From Clostridia bacterium (GTDB lineage Bacteria; Bacillota; Clostridia; Oscillospirales; UBA644): a DNA stretch of 22,271 nt. Location: the NCBI GenBank assembly GCA_017424085.1, contig JAFPBP010000167.1, forward strand, positions 1 to 22,271. The letters are read 5' to 3'. Shown here in pieces: positions 17,341 through 22,271 of the stretch. The number at the start of each line of letters is the position of its first letter. Position 1 is the stretch's first letter. The notes under the pieces were generated by a model. That model saw only the letters and a list, made by a program, of their open reading frames with translations, was not told the origin of the DNA and did no database searches. The translations under genes were made by a program, and so were the position numbers.

Positions 17341-17931
17341 ATGTTTAGCAAGCCCGAAAAACAATTTGAGAAGGAATTCTACCGCCTTCTGGATCCCTAT
17401 CCCGTGCTGGAAACGCCCCGTCTTCGCTTGCGGCAGGTCTTCCGCGCCGACAAGACCGATCTTTACGAGGCAACCAACGATCCCCGCGTGGTGAAATACG
17501 AGCCCTGGGGTCCCTACGGGATGCAGGAAACCGAAACCATGGTGGAAAATATTTTGGATCAGATGAAATGCGGGCTCTGCACCGAATGGGCGATCGAGCG
17601 AAAAGACGACGCCAAGGTGCTGGGGCTGATCCATCTGAACAACGTGGATTTCTTCAACCGCTCCGCAGAGGTGGGGTATTGGCTCGCCCGTCATTGCTGG
17701 GGGAAGGGATATGCCACCGAGGCGGTGAAAGCGCTGATCCGCTTCGCCGTAACCGATCTGAAGCTGGACGAGGTGGTCGCCGTCTGTCACCCCGACAATA
17801 AGGCGTCCCTGCGGGTGCTGGAAAAGGCGGGGATGAAATATCAGATGACCCTGCCCCAATACGTCTCCCTGCGGGGGAAAACCGCAGATTGCCTGCAATA
17901 TCACGTGACCCGATGGGATCTTTTGTCGTGA
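17341..17931 (+). CDS. GNAT family N-acetyltransferase (RimJ/RimL-like)
   Basis: 196 residues. It has the GNAT fold seen in RimJ/RimL-type and small-molecule acetyltransferases: LETPRLRLRQV near the N-terminus, a GLIHLNNVDF beta strand, the acetyl-CoA motif EVGYWLARHCWGKGYATEA (R/QxxGxG/A type), and the C-terminal HPDNKASLRVLEKAGM. The substrate cannot be predicted. The ATG at 17341 starts two bases after the VanY stop; a longer in-frame extension to 17158 would run through the carboxypeptidase gene. The ribosome binding site is poor, so translation may depend on re-initiation. No terminator is visible after it. Confidence 0.88.
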   Translation: MFSKPEKQFEKEFYRLLDPYPVLETPRLRLRQVFRADKTDLYEATNDPRVVKYEPWGPYGMQETETMVENILDQMKCGLCTEWAIERKDDAKVLGLIHLNNVDFFNRSAEVGYWLARHCWGKGYATEAVKALIRFAVTDLKLDEVVAVCHPDNKASLRVLEKAGMKYQMTLPQYVSLRGKTADCLQYHVTRWDLLS

Positions 17932-17982
17932 GATTCCATAAAATTCCCGCAATTCCGTCAAAGGAAACCCCCAAAAAAGCGA

Positions 17983-17988
17983 TATAAT
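17983..17988 (+). promoter_or_regulatory. Probable -10 box of the htrA-like gene
   Basis: TATAAT at 17983-17988 with an A-rich upstream stretch. There is no good -35 at 17 bases; GTCAAA (17957-17962) is 20 bases away. The gap after the previous gene and the structured leader support a start near 17995, but the promoter is weaker than the others in the window or needs an activator. Confidence 0.5.
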
Positions 17989-18033
17989 ATTCTTACAAGA
18001 GGACGAATTGCGAGAACCCCTCTTTCCGTGAAG

Positions 18034-18077
18034 GGTCGCCGACCGAAGAACCTCGCATTCTCGCGCGGTCGGTGATC
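18034..18077 (+). other. Stem-loop in the 5' leader of the htrA-like gene
   Basis: Bases 18034-18045 (GGTCGCCGACCG) pair with 18066-18077 (CGGTCGGTGATC), twelve pairs including two G-U, around a 20-base loop. A second helix, GCGAGAA (18010-18016) with TTCTCGC (18058-18064), crosses it, so the two could form a pseudoknot or exclude each other. The leader is about 130 bases from the inferred start to the ATG. No known riboswitch class was recognised. Confidence 0.55.
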
Positions 18078-18125
18078 GCTTCCGACGACCTTGGAAAATC
18101 TGTCTCAAAAGGAGATTTGAACTCT

Positions 18126-19247
18126 ATGGATGAATACAATTCCGTTCCCACCCCCGTGGAAGAGCCTGCAGTCACCGTACCGCCCGCGCCTGCTCCGAAA
18201 AAGCAGCGCAACGGCGTTTGGATGGCGATCGCCGTCATTGCCCTTGCAGTCTCGATCCTCACCGCCGCCTTTGCTATTGCCGCCGCAGGAGGCGCCACCC
18301 AGGCGTTTCAGATTCCCCAGAGCGTGACCCCCTCCTACAATTACCGCACCGAGGTCAACGAGGGCGACAAGCTGACGCCCCAGGAGATCATCAAGAAGAT
18401 CTCCCCCTCCGTGGTCACCGTGCAGGTGGCGGGCGCCAAGACCTCGGGCTTCGGCACGGGAATCATCTACACCGACACGGGCTATATCCTCACCAACGCC
18501 CACGTGGTGGACGGTGCCACCAGCATTCAGGTCACCCTGCAGGATGACCGCTCCTTCCCTGCCACCGTCATCGGCGCCGACGCCGCATCCGACGTGGCGG
18601 TCATCAAGATCACCGCGCCCAAGCTGACCCCTGCGGAATTCGGGCAATCCTCCGTTCTGGTCCCCGGTGACATGGTCATCGCCGTAGGCACCCCCTATGC
18701 GCTGGAGCTGGAATACACCGCAACCCAAGGCATCGTTTCGTCCCTGCGCTATGATATGAACTTCTCCGATCTGGGCTTTACCATGGATCTGATCCAGCAC
18801 GACGCCGCCATCAATCCCGGAAACTCGGGCGGTCCCCTGGTGAACGAATACGGTCAGGTGGTGGGCATCAACTCCATCAAGATCTCGGGCTCCTTTGAAA
18901 ACCTCGGCTTTGCCCTGCAGATCGACACGGTTCTGCCCCTGGCAGAAGAGCTGATGAACAACGGCAAGATCACCCGTCCCGGCATCGGCATCACGGGCTA
19001 CACCTACGATGAAAACGATCTGAAGGGTGCCTTCGTCTACACCGTCGTTCCCGGCGGCGCCGCAGATAAGGCAGGCTTGAAGGCTGGGGACGTGATCATC
19101 AAGGCGGGCGACAAGGACATCACCTCCATTGAGGATCTGAAAGCCGTTCTGGCAGACCTGCGCGTGGGCGACAGCATCACCGTCACCTATATCCGAAGCA
19201 ATACCGTCCACACCGCAACCATCGTCCTGCAGGACATCACTCAATAA
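18126..19247 (+). CDS. Membrane-anchored HtrA/DegP-like serine protease with PDZ domain
   Basis: 373 residues. A short Pro/Glu-rich cytoplasmic tail (1-28), one membrane helix (about 31-55), a linker, the trypsin-like S1C protease domain (about 85-285) and one C-terminal PDZ domain (about 290-373). The catalytic triad is intact: His126 in TNAHVVDG, Asp156 in ASDVAVIKI, Ser234 in GNSGGPLV. The PDZ carboxylate-binding region and GGAADKAGLKAGDVIIKAGD are typical. HtrA proteins degrade or refold damaged exported proteins at the outer face of the membrane. ATG 18126 is used because AAAGGAG (18109-18115) lies 10 bases upstream; the frame extends further 5' but through the leader stem-loop. One PDZ and one membrane helix match the HtrA/YvtA type of Firmicutes. 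Confidence 0.95.
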   Translation: MDEYNSVPTPVEEPAVTVPPAPAPKKQRNGVWMAIAVIALAVSILTAAFAIAAAGGATQAFQIPQSVTPSYNYRTEVNEGDKLTPQEIIKKISPSVVTVQVAGAKTSGFGTGIIYTDTGYILTNAHVVDGATSIQVTLQDDRSFPATVIGADAASDVAVIKITAPKLTPAEFGQSSVLVPGDMVIAVGTPYALELEYTATQGIVSSLRYDMNFSDLGFTMDLIQHDAAINPGNSGGPLVNEYGQVVGINSIKISGSFENLGFALQIDTVLPLAEELMNNGKITRPGIGITGYTYDENDLKGAFVYTVVPGGAADKAGLKAGDVIIKAGDKDITSIEDLKAVLADLRVGDSITVTYIRSNTVHTATIVLQDITQ

Positions 19248-19262
19248 CCGAAAAAAATCAAC

Positions 19263-19293
19263 GAGGCGCACTCTTCGGAGTGCGCCTCAATTT
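19263..19293 (+). terminator. Hairpin terminator after the htrA-like gene, probably bidirectional
   Basis: A perfect 11-base-pair stem, GAGGCGCACTC (19263-19273) with GAGTGCGCCTC (19278-19288), closed by the very stable C(TTCG)G tetraloop. On the plus strand only AATTTG follows. On the minus strand seven T residues follow after five bases (complement of the A-run before 19258), so it can also end transcripts coming from the M20 gene. Confidence 0.8.
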
Positions 19294-19330
19294 GTCGATA
19301 AACCCTAAAAAGAATCTTCTTGTCCCGTAC

Positions 19331-19597
19331 AATCCCTCAGTCTTGCCTGCGGCAAGCCAGCTCCCTTTACACAAGGGAGCCTTGCTTCTGTGCACGAACA
19401 TTCTTTTTTGCATCGTTCAAGAGTTTCTCTCGGATGGTAAAACAAAAAATGAGTGCGGCACAAGGGGCAGCCTCCACCTCTTGGAGGGGGAGGGACCAAA
19501 CGCTTTGCGTTTGGGGAAGGGGTAAATCACTGTGCAAAACAAATCGCCATCCTCAATGCTTTGAACGATAAAAAGAAGCCTTTACCACTGAGGGGCA
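19331..19597. repeat. Fold-back, MITE/REP-like palindromic repeat element
   Basis: Non-coding stretch packed with inverted repeats. Outer pair: CCCTCAGT (19334-19341) and ACTGAGGG (19587-19594). Inner pair: bases 19401-19420 (ending ATCGTTCAA) and 19561-19577 (TTGAACGATAAAAAGAA), imperfect. Small hairpins: CTTGCC/GGCAAG (19342-19356), GCTCCCTT/AAGGGAGC (19360-19380), CCTCCA/TGGAGG (19471-19487), CCAAACGC/GCGTTTGG (19496-19514). The style (CCCTCAGT...AGCTCCCTTTACACAAGGGAGC, GCCTCC...GGAGG) resembles abundant dispersed palindromes in gut Clostridia; that resemblance is from memory. No transposase is encoded. The short open frames across it look like chance. Confidence 0.65.
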
Positions 19598-19600
19598 AGC

Positions 19601-20725
19601 CTAATCGGACAACACCAACCCAACAAGGGCGGCGATGCCGTAAGAGATACAGGCTTCGTCGAAGACGACCTTGGGATGGTGGAGGGGGTAGGGGGTATCA
19701 CCCGCGGAAAGAGCCATCATGCAGGCGGGGACGGCGGCGGCAACGTAAGCAAAATCCTCCGAGCCGCCCCCTGCGCCCACGGTGGGGGTCACCACCCGTT
19801 CGGCGCCCAACAGGCGAGGCAGGCATTCTGCCGCATGGGAGCGGGGTTCGGGATGGTTTTGAAGCACGGGGCAATGGGCGGTAATGCGCCACCGTCCCTC
19901 CATGCCGTCCAAGTGCGCCACCGCTTGCGCCATGTTTTCCAAAAGCTCCCGCCGCAGATCGTCGTCGAAGCACCGCAGACTTCCCCGCAGAACCGCCTCG
20001 TGGGGCACCACGTTGGAGGCGATTCCGCTTTGCAATGCGCCCACCGTAAGCGCCCCGCTCTCCCCCTTGGGGAATAACTCCGACAGGCGCAACGCCAGCG
20101 CCGCGCCCGTGAGGAGCGGGGACGAAAGGGTTGCGTCGGAGCCGTGTCCGCCCCCGCCCCGCAGGGTGATCTCCCAAAGATCGGCGGCGGGAGCGATCCG
20201 CCCCGCAGGAGGGATTACCACCGTGCCCGCAGGCAAGCCCGAGCCCACCGTAACGTGAAGCATATAGGCGGCTTCCACCCCCTCGGTCACCCCCGCACGA
20301 ACCACCTCTGCCCCGCCCTGCAGGGTTTCTTCCGCACCTTGAAACAACAGGCGAACGCGGCAAGGAAGGGATTTTTCCCGCTTTTTGAGGACGTGAGCCG
20401 CACCCAGAAGCATGGCGGCGTGCAGATCGTGTCCGCAGGCGTGCATGTTGCCGTTGCGCGCGGCAAAGGGAAGAGAGGTCTCCTCGGGAATCGGCAAGCC
20501 GTCGCAATCCGCCCGCAATAAAATCACCCGATCCCCCGCTCCCAATTCGCCCACCAAAGACCCGCCCACGGAGGCGTGGGGAATTCCCAGATCGTTCAGC
20601 CCCTCGGACAAAATCCGTTTGGTTTCGGGAAGCTCGAACCCCAATTCGGGGCAAGCGTGCAACGCCCGCCGCACCTCAATCGCCCAGGGTGCAATCTCTT
20701 GCGCATTAAAAATAACAGACTCCAC
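19601..20725 (-). CDS. M20 family metallo-amidohydrolase (M20D, hippurate/IAA-amino acid hydrolase-like)
   Basis: 374 residues from GTG 20725. M20D enzymes are cytoplasmic two-metal hydrolases that cleave N-acyl amino acids or deacetylate amino-acid derivatives such as N-acetyl-diaminopimelate; the substrate here is not determined. Metal/catalytic residues are seen: MHACGHDLHAAM (Cys97, His99), FQGAEET (Glu132 base, Glu133 ligand), YMLHV (His157), and the C-terminal PLHHPKVVFDE. The lid domain GGGGHGSDATLSSPLL and the GGGSEDFAYVA segment are typical. The start is chosen for AAGGGTGA about 6 bases upstream (complement of 20731-20739); the longer frame to 20818 would run into the opposite promoter region. 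The stop codon lies 4 bases from the fold-back repeat. Confidence 0.9.
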   Translation of the reverse strand: MESVIFNAQEIAPWAIEVRRALHACPELGFELPETKRILSEGLNDLGIPHASVGGSLVGELGAGDRVILLRADCDGLPIPEETSLPFAARNGNMHACGHDLHAAMLLGAAHVLKKREKSLPCRVRLLFQGAEETLQGGAEVVRAGVTEGVEAAYMLHVTVGSGLPAGTVVIPPAGRIAPAADLWEITLRGGGGHGSDATLSSPLLTGAALALRLSELFPKGESGALTVGALQSGIASNVVPHEAVLRGSLRCFDDDLRRELLENMAQAVAHLDGMEGRWRITAHCPVLQNHPEPRSHAAECLPRLLGAERVVTPTVGAGGGSEDFAYVAAAVPACMMALSAGDTPYPLHHPKVVFDEACISYGIAALVGLVLSD

Positions 20726-20827
20726 CAAAATCACCCTTTTTTGCTTTACTATACCCAAAAAACTAAAATTTATCCTAAGAAGAGTTGTAAAATTTACAAA
20801 AAATCCACATTCCCCCACACAAAACTC

Positions 20828-20856
20828 TTGACAACGTCGGCTTTATCTGATACAAT
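20828..20856 (+). promoter_or_regulatory. Sigma-A promoter of the leader peptide / lipoprotein unit
   Basis: TTGACA (20828-20833), 17-base spacer, TACAAT (20851-20856). Transcription should start near 20863, about 26 bases before the leader ATG. It diverges from the M20 gene. Confidence 0.88.
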
Positions 20857-20888
20857 AGAATTGACCCAATCGAAAGGAGGAGATTCTC

Positions 20889-20969
20889 ATGAAGCTTTTA
20901 TTCCTCGGACCTCCCCCTGCGCGCAGGATCTTCAGAGAATCCCGTGGGGTACGGATCGAACGTGATTAA
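20889..20969 (+). CDS. 26-residue leader peptide upstream of a terminator
   Basis: A 26-codon frame with an unusually strong ribosome binding site, AAAGGAGGAG (20873-20882), six bases before its ATG. The peptide starts MKLLFLGPPPARR and continues with an Arg/Glu-rich tail ending IERD; it has three consecutive prolines (codons 8-10), a classical slow-translation motif, and six arginines. It is not recognised as any known protein. The TAA stop is immediately before the 5' arm of an intrinsic terminator, and the next gene has no promoter of its own. These facts suggest a regulatory leader rather than a functional protein, although a stand-alone small-protein gene cannot be excluded. Confidence 0.7.
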   Translation: MKLLFLGPPPARRIFRESRGVRIERD

Positions 20970-21007
20970 GCTGCGCGCACATGTCAAAGGACGGTGCGCG
21001 CTTTTTT
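20970..21007 (+). terminator. Intrinsic terminator / attenuator between leader peptide and lipoprotein gene
   Basis: GCGCGCAC (20973-20980) pairs with GTGCGCGC (20994-21001), extended inward by GTC/GAC (20983-20985/20990-20992) with an AAAG loop, and followed by six T residues (21002-21007). The palindrome in the leader (TGCGCGCAG, 20918-20926) is complementary to CTGCGCGCA (20971-20979), nine pairs, giving a competing antiterminator. The lipoprotein ATG is 36 bases beyond the T-run. Confidence 0.88.
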
Positions 21008-21043
21008 ACACCCCTTCAAGCCGAACAAAACAGGAGTGATATT

Positions 21044-21952
21044 ATGAAACCGAAACGAATCTTTTTGCTGATCTTGATGACGCTTCTTGTCATTTCCTCT
21101 GTTTCTTGTTCCAAGCCGGAGGTCAGAGGCTGCAAGCATAATTGGGAGCGTATCGATAATTTTAATGAATATACCGCCATGGACCAATGCACGAAATGCG
21201 GCAATACCCGAAAATATACCGACCCCGACAACATACCTTATTCGGGATTCGAGGCAGGCTTCAGAATGCTGCGTTACGGCTGGGATGGCTACGGAATAGC
21301 GGCAAAAGAAGTGTTCACTTGTGATCTTGGATATGCTATTATCGATTGCCTTTCCAAATTGGAGGAAACGGGAAAGACCATCCCCAAGATCTCCAATGAG
21401 ACCGTAAACGAACATACCGGAACGCTTTCTGTAACACGAGGAACCCTGTGGATTGAGTGCGGAACGGTTGGTCTGTTCCGCTTGGATCCCGAAATGGATG
21501 AGATCTGCAAGGTGCAGACGCATCTCGGAAAGGGTGTCGAACTGAGAATGACCGACACTCTTAAGGAGCTGTTGACACAGGCGTGGTTTTATTTCCCCAA
21601 CGATTATTGGTCGGGGAAATATGAAAACGGAACGATCACCTTAAATCAGATATACAAAAGCGATTCCGCCGTGGATTATGTAAGAATCGACAGCATCGAT
21701 ATTAAAAAAAACGAACGTTCGACCATTAAGATCGTGCTTACGATCGGCGCGAAAGACAGCATTAAAACAGAGTGCAGGCTGCTCTGCTCCAATGGTTGCG
21801 TTATAGGCTATGGGGACAGGGAAGAAATCGAGATTTCCGCAGGCGAAGAAATCAAGGTCGAGCTGACGACGGGCGGACTTTTCAGTGATTGGACGCATTA
21901 CGTTACGATAAATATTGATAACACAAAAATCAGTCTTACGATCGAGCCGTAA
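21044..21952 (+). CDS. Putative lipoprotein with CxH...CxxC zinc-ribbon-like motif
   Basis: 302 residues, family not recognised. The N-terminus is a lipoprotein signal: MKPKRIF, hydrophobic core (about 6-18) and SVSC with lipidated Cys22; the -3 residue is Ser rather than Leu, so the lipobox is not ideal. Directly after it comes CKHNWE (Cys30, His32) and QCTKCGN (Cys49, Cys52), a spacing compatible with a small metal-binding ribbon. The rest is mixed alpha/beta with a C-terminal part rich in beta strands and no repeats. ATG 21044 has AGGAG (21031-21035) eight bases upstream; the in-frame ATG 20981 lies inside the terminator loop and is rejected. Base composition is lower in GC than the housekeeping genes to the left (about 40% in a sampled 60 bases against 68% in ftsH), which may indicate acquisition. 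Confidence 0.75.
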   Translation: MKPKRIFLLILMTLLVISSVSCSKPEVRGCKHNWERIDNFNEYTAMDQCTKCGNTRKYTDPDNIPYSGFEAGFRMLRYGWDGYGIAAKEVFTCDLGYAIIDCLSKLEETGKTIPKISNETVNEHTGTLSVTRGTLWIECGTVGLFRLDPEMDEICKVQTHLGKGVELRMTDTLKELLTQAWFYFPNDYWSGKYENGTITLNQIYKSDSAVDYVRIDSIDIKKNERSTIKIVLTIGAKDSIKTECRLLCSNGCVIGYGDREEIEISAGEEIKVELTTGGLFSDWTHYVTINIDNTKISLTIEP

Positions 21953-22080
21953 ACAATGCCGATATCCCCATCGGTTGACCCAAAACGAAAACACCGTCCC
22001 GCAAGCGAAGGCGTGATGTTCTTATCGGAGAAATCATAAATCATCTTGCCTTATTTGATCCGCGATAAACAAATAATTGA

Positions 22081-22118
22081 CCCCGACAGATTTTTTACGA
22101 TCTGTCGGGGTTGGTTTT
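22081..22118. terminator. Terminator between convergent genes
   Basis: Perfect 11-base-pair stem, CCCCGACAGAT (22081-22091) with ATCTGTCGGGG (22100-22110), 8-base loop, followed on the plus strand by TTGGTTTT. It is 128 bases after the lipoprotein stop and 30 bases from the convergent methyltransferase stop, so it probably serves both, though the minus-strand tail has few Ts. The stretch 21953-22080 shows no other feature. Confidence 0.8.
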
Positions 22119-22147
22119 ACTCTGTTCGACAAATTGGAATTTGTCAG

Positions 22148-22271
22148 TTATTTAACCGCCTTAACGGTGTATGTTGCTCCCCAATTATTCAACACCTCTA
22201 CGGATGCAAATCCCGCTTCAACGAGAGCTTCAAGCTCGTGTTTCACGGTAAGCGGTGTATCATAATGGTAA
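22148..22271 (-). CDS. C-terminal end of a class I SAM-dependent methyltransferase, truncated by the window edge
   Basis: On the minus strand the frame beginning at 22270 is open for 40 codons to TAA (22150-22148). The visible residues begin YHYDTPLTVKHELEALVEAG, continue to SVEVLNNWGATYTV and end with KAVK. The DTPLTxxHELEALxEAGF...VEVLNxWGATYT pattern is the typical end of small class I methyltransferases of Firmicutes, which use S-adenosylmethionine on unknown small substrates. The SAM-binding motifs lie beyond the window, so identification rests on the tail alone. It is convergent with the lipoprotein gene and shares a terminator region with it. Confidence 0.68.
   Translation of the reverse strand, partial: YHYDTPLTVKHELEALVEAGFASVEVLNNWGATYTVKAVK

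Noticed and set aside
19280..19571. Several short plus-strand frames between htrA-like and M20 genes
   Set aside because: They run through the hairpin-rich repeat, lack ribosome binding sites and encode nothing recognisable.
20748..20753. Possible minus-strand -10 (TATAGT) for the M20 gene
   Set aside because: No acceptable -35 at 16-19 bases, so the promoter of this gene is left unassigned.
22077..22265. Plus-strand 62-codon frame at the right edge
   Set aside because: Begins in the terminator stem and is antisense to the methyltransferase C-terminus, whose sequence is recognisable.

Overview
The window looks like a chromosomal segment of a Gram-positive bacterium of the Firmicutes, most likely a class Clostridia gut-type lineage. 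The grounds are the HrcA/CIRCE-type control site in front of groES-groEL, the DUF2232-gdpP-rplI-dnaB block, the tilS-hpt-ftsH block, strong AGGAGG-type ribosome binding sites, consensus sigma-A promoters, and frequent TTG/GTG starts. No phage genes, transposase genes, CRISPR array, rRNA or tRNA were found. The assignment below phylum level is inference.

Layout. 1-1203 is the 3' part of a GH13 alpha-amylase-family gene. 1238-2647 is a self-contained unit: an extended -10 promoter, an oxaloacetate decarboxylase beta-type Na+ pump subunit, a 44-residue gamma-like membrane peptide and a terminator. 2666-4344 is a translationally coupled pair, CinA/PncC amidohydrolase and an FAD-dependent oxidoreductase. 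4407-6538 holds groES-groEL on the minus strand with terminator, CIRCE operator and promoter.

From a perfect consensus promoter at 6639-6667 a long plus-strand run of tightly packed or overlapping genes begins: DUF2232/YybS-like membrane protein, gdpP, rplI, dnaB, tilS, hpt, ftsH, a short QueG-like Fe-S protein, a VanY-type D,D-carboxypeptidase and a GNAT acetyltransferase. It joins c-di-AMP turnover, translation, replication, tRNA modification, purine salvage, membrane proteolysis and wall remodelling. A separate HtrA-like protease gene (18126-19247) follows with its own structured leader and a hairpin terminator. A fold-back repeat of about 260 bp (19331-19597) then lies against the 3' end of a minus-strand M20 amidohydrolase gene.

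The right end is different in character. A consensus promoter (20828-20856) drives a 26-codon leader peptide with a very strong ribosome binding site, followed at once by an intrinsic terminator. Only 36 bases after the terminator's T-run comes a lipoprotein gene of visibly lower GC. The leader's GC-rich palindrome can pair with the terminator's 5' arm, so this looks like a ribosome-controlled attenuator and is the most interesting element seen. A bidirectional terminator separates the lipoprotein gene from the 3' end of a minus-strand SAM-dependent methyltransferase at the window edge.
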